Of a stretch of DNA of 24,555 bases, positions 1 through 6,375 are shown piece after piece; position 1 is the stretch's first letter, and each line of letters begins with the position of its first letter. Made by a program: the position numbers and the translations under genes. Origin of the DNA: Candidatus Bathyarchaeota archaeon (lineage in GTDB: Archaea > Thermoproteota > Bathyarchaeia > 40CM-2-53-6); NCBI GenBank assembly GCA_005888755.1, contig VBBQ01000015.1, positions 1 to 24,555 of the forward strand. Direction: 5' to 3'. The notes beneath the pieces are model-generated. The model saw only the letters and a list, made by a program, of their open reading frames with translations, was not told the origin of the DNA and did no database searches.

Positions 1-329
1 CCGAAGAAACCTAGGATGCTGAAGACCAGTACTAGTATGCCCCACGTCTGGCGCTGGTTGGGCTTCAGGCGTAGCAGAACGGCTGACATTGTGACGATGA
101 TGCCACAGATGAGGCCGAATACTGCGATTGCCCCGACGAAGCCTGCGGCGAGAGCGCCGGGATTGCCTGTGTAGCCGCGTGGCGGCGTGAAGTTGGTGTA
201 GTTGAGATGTGGCAGTATGACCAAGCTGACGGCCAGGAGAAATATGTCAACGAGTACTATCAAAGCGCCTCCCACGAGAGCTAGTATCGAGGGAATGTTC
301 GGGTATTCGACGGTTGTTCTTGACGACAT
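1..329 (-). CDS. Partial multi-helix membrane protein, C-terminus off the left edge
   Basis: An ATG at 327-329 opens a minus-strand frame that stays open to the window edge, giving 109 residues. Hydrophobic helices lie at about residues 13-40, 58-86 and from 96 onward. A short outside loop at 41-57 carries two N-glycosylation sequons (NYT, NFT). The R-L-K-P-N-Q-R...W-G stretch before the third helix resembles small archaeal four-helix proteins in which a short basic loop precedes a W-G-I helix; I do not recognise a named family. A GGAGGT ribosome site lies 12 bases before the ATG, slightly farther than usual. Codons end mostly in C or A, as in the core genes here. No function is assigned. Confidence 0.7.
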   Translation of the reverse strand, partial: MSSRTTVEYPNIPSILALVGGALIVLVDIFLLAVSLVILPHLNYTNFTPPRGYTGNPGALAAGFVGAIAVFGLICGIIVTMSAVLLRLKPNQRQTWGILVLVFSILGFF

Positions 330-482
330 TTTTGATTTCTTACCTCCAGCCTTACCGCGTGTTGGAGATAGGGGAAATAGGTTGGGTGAAACGATCTTGA
401 TACAACCGCCCAGATAGCTGGACTTCGACTAGCCCGATTCTGAATCCAAGCAGAGCGCCTGGTGCATCTAGTATACCCATTG

Positions 483-543
483 AGGAACTAGCCCGTTCCG
501 GGTTGCTGTAGTTCCTAAGGATGACGGACTCTCCGAATCATCC
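483..543. other. Two adjacent strong hairpins
   Basis: The first hairpin pairs AGGAACTA (483-490) with TAGTTCCT (509-516). Inside it CCCG and CGGG can pair around TTC. The second pairs GGATGA (519-524) with TCATCC (538-543) and, inside, CGGA (525-528) with TCCG (532-535) around a three-base loop, leaving AA unpaired. Only two bases separate the two. There is no T run on either strand, so an ordinary archaeal terminator is unlikely. They could be a structured RNA, a palindromic repeat unit or the end of a lost mobile element. The pairing is seen directly; the role is unknown. Confidence 0.45.
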
Positions 544-569
544 AAAGGATGACAGGGTCACGCTCCAAA

Positions 570-720
570 CTACCCTCTCTTGATTTTCCTTTCAGTCTCT
601 CGGAACAGTCGTTTAAGTCAGACCTCAACGCCAATGAGCACCATGAAAAAGACAGATATGATAACCAATCCTAACCAGAGAAACCTTCACCGTGCTAGTA
701 GTTGCAGCGTCGAATGTCAC
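570..720 (-). pseudogene. Degraded tail of a single-pass membrane protein
   Basis: Three consecutive minus-strand pieces in different frames look like the end of one surface protein. The first, from 720 downward, reads VTFDAATTSTVKVS, a beta-type extracellular stretch. The second is a hydrophobic helix reading WLGLVIISVFFMVLIG. The third is a basic tail reading RLFRETERKIKRG followed by a TAG at 570-572. Outside domain, helix and short basic tail is the normal order for an anchored archaeal surface protein, but at least two frameshifts separate the pieces and no start is visible. A chance resemblance cannot be excluded. Confidence 0.25.
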
Positions 721-820
721 CCGAAGGGGAGGCGTTCAGGAACGCTAGGCATTACTCGAATAGGAGTCGCATCTTATTCCCTGGCGGCTATCCAGAGGAC
801 TGGTCCCGGCTCGGTCAGTG

Positions 821-1213
821 ATGATTATCGGCCTGATTGGTGGTTCTCTTTTCCTCTTAGCCGGGTTCTTGTCGCTTCTTCCGTGGGCGGTGAGCGGCTC
901 TATCGCTGGCGTCTTGCTTGGGAGCTGGTTTGGGGGAGAGATCAAGAAGCGGCTGGATAGGGTGAATGAGGAGGGGAAGGAGACCAGGGTCATTAGGTTC
1001 AGGAAGAGAGCCCTGCTTGAGGATAATGTGTCGAAGATGAGAACTGCGGGGTGGGAGCCGAGATGGGAATCTTACCGTAAGACTCAGACAGGCCTTCTAG
1101 TCCGCCGGATCATATACTCGGTCGTAATGGAGAGGAAACAGCGAAAACTAGAACGCAGAGCGCTCAAACAGCTCTCGAAATTCCTATTCCCAGGCAACGT
1201 TACGAGCTCTTAG
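821..1213 (+). CDS. Small membrane protein with a basic cytoplasmic tail
   Basis: This encodes 130 residues from ATG 821; a GTG one codon earlier is also possible. Residues 1-40 form two hydrophobic segments (IIGLIGGSLFLLAGFLSLL, then a Gly-rich AVSGSIAGVLLGSWFGG). The rest is strongly charged and helical, rich in Lys and Arg. This suggests a helical hairpin in the membrane with a basic inside domain. No ribosome site precedes the start, which would fit a leaderless or near-leaderless mRNA. I recognise no family, and the neighbours, a decayed membrane-protein tail and a RAM-like pseudogene, give no functional clue. The hydrophobic-then-charged layout is why I prefer this frame to the overlapping one. 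Confidence 0.5.
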   Translation: MIIGLIGGSLFLLAGFLSLLPWAVSGSIAGVLLGSWFGGEIKKRLDRVNEEGKETRVIRFRKRALLEDNVSKMRTAGWEPRWESYRKTQTGLLVRRIIYSVVMERKQRKLERRALKQLSKFLFPGNVTSS

Positions 1214-1257
1214 GAGGGGGTGTCTCCTTCTGCTGCCGGCAATAGCTCTCTACCTGC

Positions 1258-1485
1258 TCACATGTTCAGAAGAAACATTCGCGTTCCAAGAACCGTGATC
1301 TCTGGCATACAGTCGTGGAGGACCACTGGTAGCCCGGTGAGAGATTCAACCTAGAAGTCGAATATACCATCAGTCAGACTATACCGTCCCGGAATCGGGC
1401 TGCGCCTGCTCTCGTCCACCACATCGTCTAGGATTTCCTGGCCTTTCTCGATGTCGAGAATGAAAAATAGGATACATCGTCTCAA
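1258..1485 (-). pseudogene. Lrp/AsnC RAM-like domain frame with one in-frame TAG
   Basis: One minus-strand frame runs 75 codons from TTG 1485 and is interrupted only by TAG at 1351-1353. The first part reads ILFFILDIEKGQEILDDVV, then PIPGRYSLTDGIFDF, then TAG, then VESLTGLPVVLHD and VLGTRMFLLN before a TGA. This order of strand, E-x-G-x-E helix, P-G turn, G-x-x-D-F strand and final T-R-x-F-L-L strand resembles stand-alone archaeal Lrp/AsnC ligand-binding (RAM) domains, which are about 75-80 residues long and act as small-molecule sensors. The TAG sits where such proteins usually carry Val or Ile. A GGAGCAGG sequence lies upstream. The simplest reading is a fresh pseudogene; a base-call error or UAG readthrough are alternatives. 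The family match is by eye. Confidence 0.45.
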
Positions 1486-1502
1486 AAATGGACCCTGCTC
1501 CG

Positions 1503-2459
1503 TTAGGTCTGCCTAGGCTTCATCCCGGAAACTATGTAGAGGGCATCAGTACTGATAGTCGGATCCCGACGAAGTTTCTGATCGTCCGCGAGCAAGCCCT
1601 CAATCTTGGACACGTATCCCTTGTTGTACTCCGATACTTTTGCATTTGAAAGACCGCCCGCAACCACATACTTTCGGTCCTTCTCCATCCTCTCTTTGAA
1701 GAATGCGAGATAGAATCGCAGCTCCTCTTTGACATCGTTCAGCGGCTGTCGTGGGTCAGAGGCGAGGTAGAGGTTATTCTGAATCTCCGCCTTCATGTCG
1801 ACCAGTCCAGCCTCTTGAAAGATGCCTGGTAGTTTCTCGCCGATCCTGAACTCCTTTCCTTCCAGCTTACGTATCCCTCGTAGCTGTGCTTCCCATACTT
1901 GGTCGGATAGGCGAGAGAAGCGCTTATCGTTTGGATCGTAGTAGATCCCCATCTTTCCCTGCTCGACTGCGACGACGTGTCCGCCTAGCTTCGTGATCCT
2001 CGCCATCTCTCTGACCGCTTTCAACGGGTCGTCAAGATGCATGAGCAAGGTACGACAACATGTTAGATCGGCATAGTCGTCGTCTATGGGAATCTTGTAG
2101 GCGTCACCGAGCTTGTAGGATACAACATGGGACAGATGCGCCCTCTTGGTATCCGCGATTCCAGCCTTTATCGACTCTGGGTTAGAGTCTACCCCTAGAA
2201 TCTTCGAATTTCCCTCTGATAATCTGGCGAGGTAGCGAGTAAAATCTCCCGGACCACAACCGACATCAACGATCTTTTGGCCGGGCCTAATGCCTAGGAA
2301 TGATTCGTAGAGCTGGTTCACCCACGGCCTGGAGTTGAGATATCGATTCCATAGCTTCCGGCTGCGTCGCAGGTATTTTACTCGAAAAGCCGACTTGGAA
2401 ATACTCTCTTTGCGCTTTCGCCTTTTCGTCTGAACTTGCGCTGTCCTGGTTGCGGACAA
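1503..2459 (-). CDS. Class I SAM-dependent methyltransferase
   Basis: This encodes 318 residues from TTG 2459; no other start lies before the conserved core. Residues 8-36 are a very basic extension. The Rossmann methyltransferase fold follows: motif I VDVGCGPGD at 64-72 binds S-adenosylmethionine, and the acidic end of strand 2 is D91 in LGVDSN. A D-L-T-C-C-R motif IV region and a methyltransferase-11-like G-G-H-V-V-A-V strand come next. The C-terminal third is helical and ends in a strand reading ALYIVSGMKP, typical of small-molecule methyltransferases. The substrate cannot be read from sequence. It is flanked by damaged genes and by no recognisable pathway partner, and stands alone on its strand. 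Confidence 0.85.
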   Translation of the reverse strand: MSATRTAQVQTKRRKRKESISKSAFRVKYLRRSRKLWNRYLNSRPWVNQLYESFLGIRPGQKIVDVGCGPGDFTRYLARLSEGNSKILGVDSNPESIKAGIADTKRAHLSHVVSYKLGDAYKIPIDDDYADLTCCRTLLMHLDDPLKAVREMARITKLGGHVVAVEQGKMGIYYDPNDKRFSRLSDQVWEAQLRGIRKLEGKEFRIGEKLPGIFQEAGLVDMKAEIQNNLYLASDPRQPLNDVKEELRFYLAFFKERMEKDRKYVVAGGLSNAKVSEYNKGYVSKIEGLLADDQKLRRDPTISTDALYIVSGMKPRQT

Positions 2460-2655
2460 TACCGACGGAGTATTCTACAACTACTACTATTGAAGGTTAC
2501 AACTACTTCGGTATCCCTCCTGGTGAGAAACCGAGATGGCTTGCGTGGTAGGGTCCCATCCGCCACCGGGGGGTTAGTAGCCCGAGGGGGGACATGCGCG
2601 GACGACCGCAACAGTATACCACAGGTATCGAAATTATCCTCGGGGGATTTGTAAA

Positions 2656-2871
2656 CTAAACCAATCTCTCAACCCACTTCCGAGTTGTCACGTTGTCTAC
2701 GCGACGACGAATGTAACCTCGGAATCGCAGCAGGTGAGTCGGGTGGTACTCGGCTAGTTCTCTAGGCGAGCCTACTATTCTCCTCTCGAAAACACCCCCC
2801 TACGGCTTGAAAGCAGGCTTAGAGCAGGAAACGACATACCTGTACTCACTACAGGTTTCAACTTCTCCCAT
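2656..2871 (-). pseudogene. Small unknown protein frame interrupted by one in-frame TAG
   Basis: ATG 2871 is preceded at good distance by a GCGGAG ribosome site and opens a frame reading MGEVETCSEYRYVVSCSKP. TAG follows at codon 24 (2800s; the triplet at 2810-2812 on the plus strand). The same frame continues 47 more codons through ERRIVGSPRELAEYHPTHLL, then FRGYIRRRVDN and RKWVERLV, and ends in TAG at 2656. Both halves have ordinary protein composition and share a frame, so this is probably one 71-residue protein with a premature UAG. The frame is also open upstream of the ATG to about 3003, where it lies antisense to the next gene and is probably accidental. I recognise no family. Pseudogene, sequencing error and UAG readthrough all remain possible. 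Confidence 0.4.
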
Positions 2872-2931
2872 TCCAAATATCTCCGCAACGTTCTTACGCT
2901 TGCTCAGTCTCTGAGGATCGGGAGCGAAGTA

Positions 2932-3378
2932 ATGATCCGCCCCGGGCTCCGGTATCTGATACTCTTTCTCTCTCTTGGGTTGGTTGCGAGTTATGCCTCT
3001 GGGATGATTCTAACCGTATACAGTTTTCTGCCCAGCGGAACACTCGAATGGGGCTATGGTTTCCCACTCGCGTGGCAGATAAGAACAGCAACTCCTTGCG
3101 GATCTTTCGAGCCACTAGACGTTTACCCCATTTTGAATGCTCAATGCTTGAATCCTTGTTGTGACACGAACTACACAAATTGGATTTACTTCACGCTTGA
3201 CGTGCTCTTCTACATGGGAATCGGTTACTTGCTACTTCTCAGCTATCACAAACTAATCCGAGGCATAGATAGGCAAGCTAGAGAACGGGTCAACAGCCAA
3301 CCGTCAGAGCCCGAGGCTAGCGTCGAGCCAGTGAAATCCCATTCTAAATACTTCCTAAGAGTCAGAATCGTAAGATAG
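2932..3378 (+). CDS. Two-helix membrane protein with Cys-rich outside loop
   Basis: This encodes 148 residues from ATG 2932, with a GGGAG ribosome site seven bases upstream. Transmembrane helices are at about residues 8-30 and 84-106. The intervening loop of about 50 residues carries Cys57, Cys72, Cys76 and Cys77 and a sequon (NYT), so it is probably outside the cell and could form disulfides. The C-terminal 40 residues are hydrophilic and presumably cytoplasmic. No family is recognised. The gene is convergent with the zinc-ribbon gene, and about 115 bases separate the two stop codons. Confidence 0.65.
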   Translation: MIRPGLRYLILFLSLGLVASYASGMILTVYSFLPSGTLEWGYGFPLAWQIRTATPCGSFEPLDVYPILNAQCLNPCCDTNYTNWIYFTLDVLFYMGIGYLLLLSYHKLIRGIDRQARERVNSQPSEPEASVEPVKSHSKYFLRVRIVR

Positions 3379-3492
3379 TCTATTCTTCCAGCCACTTTCT
3401 CAGTTTGCCACGCCCCAGGGGTCATTTCTCGATGAGTTCAGCTCTTCTCTGATATGATCTTTCTTTGAGCCTCACGAACAAAATGTGCTTAG

Positions 3493-4065
3493 TCAACGAT
3501 CACGTGACATTTCAGAAATGTCAGTGAACCGGTCTCCAGGGGCTTGTGAAGGCCCATCAGTCTCGTTGTCAGCGACAACCTTTCTCTTGGCTACTATGCG
3601 CTCGGTTTTCTCAATTACCTTCCTGACTATGTCCAAATAGGTTAGGGCTTCATGGATTCCGGTTGCCGCGAATCCGATACCTTGCGCAATCTCCCTGTTC
3701 GAGAATTTCTTCGAAATACGGCTGAGTTCTTTCTCCACATCTTCCAAGTAACGCTTACACTCCTTGATGGCAAGGAGCGTTTTTTCGGCTCTCTCATGCT
3801 GGGCTTGTTCGGATTCCTTTCTCAATCCGATTGCCTTTCCAGGCTCCTTGAGAGAACGACCGAAATCGCTAGTCCGACCTCGTGGCGAAGACGAAGTATA
3901 GACTATCGCCGCCGACTTGCCAGCCCAGAGAACCTTGCCACAGTAAGCACACTTCATCAATCCGCTTCTAGGGCCACCCACGTAAATGACCTGTTTTGTC
4001 TTGTCGCATCGTGGACACTTGAACTGAACGTTCTCAGCCGTGATGACGAGTTCTTGTTCTTCCAT
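3493..4065 (-). CDS. Zinc-ribbon protein with a helical C-terminal domain
   Basis: This encodes 190 residues from ATG 4065; a GTG at 4098 would add 11 residues. Cys17-x2-Cys20 and Cys39-x2-Cys42 form a four-cysteine zinc ribbon of about 26 residues. A variable Ser/Arg linker follows, then a helical segment (about 80-170) with heptad-like spacing and a conserved-looking GIGFAATGIHEALTYLD stretch, then a polar tail. The ribbon suggests nucleic-acid or protein binding, but no family is recognised. A short cysteine-containing frame with a much better ribosome site overlaps its start, which leaves the true N-terminus uncertain. The two could once have been one gene joined by a frameshift. Confidence 0.65.
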   Translation of the reverse strand: MEEQELVITAENVQFKCPRCDKTKQVIYVGGPRSGLMKCAYCGKVLWAGKSAAIVYTSSSPRGRTSDFGRSLKEPGKAIGLRKESEQAQHERAEKTLLAIKECKRYLEDVEKELSRISKKFSNREIAQGIGFAATGIHEALTYLDIVRKVIEKTERIVAKRKVVADNETDGPSQAPGDRFTDISEMSRDR

Positions 4066-4180
4066 CAAGACAATGTCGAGCCTCTCTCCACGCACCACAA
4101 AACTGTTTCACGTCAAACAGCCTACACTTGTAGGCACTACAAGAAGCGAAATTCGCTACATTCTCGTACTTGGTGGCCAT
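4034..4180 (-). CDS. Candidate 48-residue cysteine-containing peptide
   Basis: ATG 4180 follows a textbook GGAGG (4188-4192 on the plus strand) seven bases away, the best ribosome site on this strand nearby. The peptide begins MATKYENVANF and carries Cys14, Cys19, Cys28 and Cys37. Its end is basic (RTRTRHHG) and overlaps the start of the zinc-ribbon gene by 32 bases. It may be a real small protein translationally coupled to that gene, or the true N-terminus of the zinc-ribbon protein separated by a frameshift. No family is recognised. The strong ribosome site is the main support. Confidence 0.35.
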   Translation of the reverse strand: MATKYENVANFASCSAYKCRLFDVKQFCGAWREARHCLDGRTRTRHHG

Positions 4181-4442
4181 ATCCCATCCTCCATCTTTTT
4201 CCTCAAGACTAAGGTAAAAAGTGGCACGAATACAAGAGACCACAAGTGCTTCTGCCAAATCGCGGCCCCTCGAACCCGCTGATTCCGTATTATCCCAAAC
4301 ATTCTGATTAGTTGGCTATCGCCTTAGAGTCCCGAGAAATAGGGCAAGCGGAAGAGACTCTACGCTAGTCAGCACCCGTTCTAGAGCTATACTTAGTAAC
4401 TTGTAGAACGTGATATTGCGCCGTAGCGAGGTTCCCCAGGAC

Positions 4443-5275
4443 ATGGCCTCAGCACCGTCCCCCAATCCGATCGTCGGACTACTCATTCCCCTAATCCTGA
4501 TAGTCGTCGTGATATGGTCTATACACCGTTCTGCGAAGAGGATTCCGGTCTTCCATCCCTGTCCAATATGCACCGAAAATATTCGGTTCAACCTGGGACT
4601 GCAGGGGGGCATGCGAGGCCACTTCAAGAGTGTCCACACTGATTACTGGAAGTGGCTGAGAAGGTGGATTGCGATCAACACTCTGGTCGCTTTTACAGGT
4701 ATGTTCTCCATTTTTCCTCTGCTGATATACAACGTAATTCCCTCGCGACCGCCACATCGTACACCGGGATCGGAATAGCGATCTGGGTGGCTGTGATTTT
4801 CTCTGCGCTCGGGGCTGGAGCCGTTCATCAGCATCGGGGTCGTCGGAAATTCAGTGAAGAATGGTCTCAGAAGCATCCGCTCTACCAGCGAACCTACGGC
4901 AACCTTCGCGGGATAGAAGTTGCAGTCAGTCAAGTTCAAGGCCGGGCAGGTTCCGCAATGGGCTTCATAATAGCCCCGATAACCTCGGCTGTCTTACACA
5001 TAACGATTTTCATGACCAGGAAGGCGCACATATCCAGGCTCGACAAGTATGAAGACGGGAAACTATGGTTATACAATGGATTCGGCCAACTTGTAGTTAT
5101 GGACGTGAAAAATCCTGAACCTAGAATTGTTGATGAACAGCGTCTCAGGGTCGCGCTTAAGAAAGGCCAGGTAGAACTTAGGACTGAGAATTCAGCAGAC
5201 ATTGGCTTGATAATCTCCGTCCTAAGCCAAGCGCAGACGACTCGTACTAGTGATCCAAGTCTAAGGAGTCTTTGA
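4443..5275 (+). pseudogene. C2H2-finger multi-helix membrane protein, frameshifted
   Basis: Two frames join into one protein. Frame one, from ATG 4443 (GTG 4410 is possible), has a membrane helix at residues 9-28, a C2H2 zinc site Cys40-x2-Cys43...His60-x4-His65, and a second helix at about 76-99. It then reaches a nonsensical tail and a TAG near 4777. The next frame takes over with a third helix (GIGIAIWVAVIFSALGAGA), a basic loop, a fourth hydrophobic stretch and a cytoplasmic domain ending at 5275. Adding one C to the CCC at 4740-4742 restores a single frame reading NVIPLATATSYTG. So one base is missing, by mutation or by a homopolymer sequencing error. The restored protein is about 277 residues. 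No known family is recognised. Confidence 0.55.
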
Positions 5276-5350
5276 CCTTGAAGTGTCCCTCTCGACTACT
5301 CCAATCATTCCGGTGAGAGGGTTACCGTCTATTTCTAGTGCCCGCTTTGG

Positions 5351-5462
5351 TAGCCCGGGGGAGATTCGAACTCCCGTCGACGGGTCTCTTCCCTGGTAAC
5401 GGTCCAAAGCCCGTCATTGGCCGGGCACTCGGGCCCTTGCTAGTCCGCTACACCACCGGGCT
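5351..5462 (-). tRNA. trnQ: tRNA-Gln (UUG) with two introns
   Basis: The 112-base gene folds as a tRNA with acceptor AGCCCGG/CCGGGCT and discriminator A. The T arm is GGGAG-TTCGAAT-CTCCC and the anticodon stem is ACGGG/CCCGT around loop CTTTGGA, so the anticodon is UUG. The 3' CCA is not encoded. A canonical intron (5386-5403, 18 bases) lies after position 37. CTTT of the anticodon loop pairs with GAAG in the intron, leaving three-base bulges GGA and AGA, the bulge-helix-bulge cut by archaeal splicing endonuclease. A second insertion (about 5417-5437, 21 bases) lies near position 24/25. Removing both leaves 73 bases and a D stem GTG/CAT. I could not draw a clean bulge-helix-bulge for the second, so its ends are approximate. 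Confidence 0.85.
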
Positions 5463-5536
5463 ACAGTCGAGCCCCGACTTCGATTAGTCCAATAAGCCTT
5501 CCCAAGTCTCACGGATGCTGAACTAGAAAGAAGAGT

Positions 5537-5836
5537 CTAGACCCTCATTACTTGCACATGGGGGACGCCTGCGATCGATATTACGGCGTGCGGATGAACT
5601 AATCCTCTATCGATTGCGGCTCGGACAATGTTTTCGCCGACAAGGTTGAGGATGTCAGCTCCGTCCAACAACACTAGAGCCTCCAAGAGGTCAACTGTCG
5701 CGTTTCCGTAGAAGTTGGTCTGCAAGGAGAGTTTCAACTTGCCTTCCCGAAAAATTTTTCCAAGCAGTTCCTTATCGCAGCAAGCCACCATCGTGCCTTT
5801 TTCTGTTTTGTATGACCGGGCATAGACGAGGCCCAA
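5537..5836 (-). CDS. DUF424 family protein
   Basis: This encodes 99 residues from TTG 5836, with GAGG eight bases upstream. The opening Y-x-R-S-Y-K-T-E-K-G-T-M-V-A-C-C-D, the D/E-x-L-L-G-K-x-x-R-E-G motif and the central FYGNATVDLLEAL are characteristic of DUF424. This is a small archaeal family of unknown biochemical role that is commonly found beside the aIF2-beta gene. Here it starts 15 bases after aIF2-beta ends, on the same strand, so the two are probably cotranscribed. The conserved pairing with an initiation factor implies a translation-related role, but that is inference. It ends in TAG, one of several genes here showing UAG used as a routine stop. Confidence 0.85.
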   Translation of the reverse strand: MGLVYARSYKTEKGTMVACCDKELLGKIFREGKLKLSLQTNFYGNATVDLLEALVLLDGADILNLVGENIVRAAIDRGLVHPHAVISIAGVPHVQVMRV

Positions 5837-5851
5837 AGGGTCAGCCTCTTT

Positions 5852-6301
5852 TTACGTTGTCAGAATCGACGAGCGAGCGCCGCACGCCTCGCAGACGAGG
5901 AATGATAATCGGTCCCTTCGCTCGACTCTCGTATCCGGCCTGTGACAGACCGGGCAGATCACGAACCTGTTTGAATAGGCTCCGATTAGCCTGTTGATAG
6001 TTTCTCTGGAAAACTTGCCCTGGAAGTAGCCCTTTCCGCCTTCGAAAGACCCTGCGGTAGCCATCTCCTTAGCCAAGTATTTCAGAATCTGAAGCGGGTC
6101 TCTGTCCAAACGGTCAGCGACATCGGCAAAGTTGTGAACTATTGTACGCGCCCCAATCACCGATACGGATGCGATGGGAAGCTCGAACCGCTCCCCCGTC
6201 GTCCCAGGCTTCGTAATGCCTGCCAGTGCCCTGTCAAGTAACTGATCATAGTTGTCCGATTCGGTGACCCTACCCACAATACGCCCTTCCCGGTATTTCA
6301 A
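5852..6301 (-). CDS. eif2b: Translation initiation factor aIF2 subunit beta
   Basis: This encodes 149 residues, close to the usual 135-150 for aIF2-beta, the subunit of the heterotrimer that delivers initiator Met-tRNA to the ribosome. The N-terminal helix contains YDQLLDRAL. The core alpha-beta domain carries the family signature A-R-T-I-V-H-N-F-A-D-V-A-D-x-L-x-R-D-P and the L-K-Y-L-A-K-E-M-A-T-A-G motif. The C-terminal zinc ribbon has Cys116, Cys119, Cys137 and Cys140. The start is uncertain: TTG 6301 adds about 12 residues that look unlike the family, and an in-frame GTG at 6277 is an alternative. It is divergent from metG with at most about 75-100 bases between, and followed by DUF424. 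Confidence 0.95.
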   Translation of the reverse strand: MKYREGRIVGRVTESDNYDQLLDRALAGITKPGTTGERFELPIASVSVIGARTIVHNFADVADRLDRDPLQILKYLAKEMATAGSFEGGKGYFQGKFSRETINRLIGAYSNRFVICPVCHRPDTRVERRDRLSFLVCEACGARSSILTT

Positions 6302-6375
6302 CCGTTTCCAAGAACCGATTCTGCAAAACCCTTATCCAGCCCAGACAGCAAGAGGCGCATTTCTTTCTGGAACGG

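Larger units (their letters stand above)
330..820. other. Stretch without an intact gene
   Basis: No intact gene is visible in these 490 bases. They hold the upstream region of the left-edge membrane protein, two adjacent hairpins (483-543) and a degraded minus-strand coding remnant (570-720). A plus-strand frame at 580-960 has no domain, hydrophobic pattern or ribosome site and overlaps a better candidate, so I treat it as accidental. Nothing else could be supported. Confidence 0.5.

Noticed and set aside
580-960. 126-codon plus-strand frame
   Set aside because: No ribosome site, no hydrophobic or domain pattern, and it overlaps a better membrane-protein frame and a minus-strand remnant.
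2540-2620. GC-rich patch considered as SRP RNA or RNase P RNA
   Set aside because: None of the universally conserved SRP S-domain or RNase P core sequences could be found on either strand; only short stems are visible.
1258-2871. Genetic code with UAG read as pyrrolysine throughout
   Set aside because: DUF424, PHP, FtsZ-family, gcvPA, the 86-residue membrane gene and the secreted-protein gene all end in TAG at family-appropriate lengths.
3652-4212. 186-codon plus-strand frame
   Set aside because: It is antisense to the zinc-ribbon gene, whose Cys-x2-Cys pairs and helices are clearly the coding signal.
5286-5317. CCCTCTC/GAGAGGG inverted repeat considered as a terminator
   Set aside because: The loop is over 15 bases and no T run follows on either strand.
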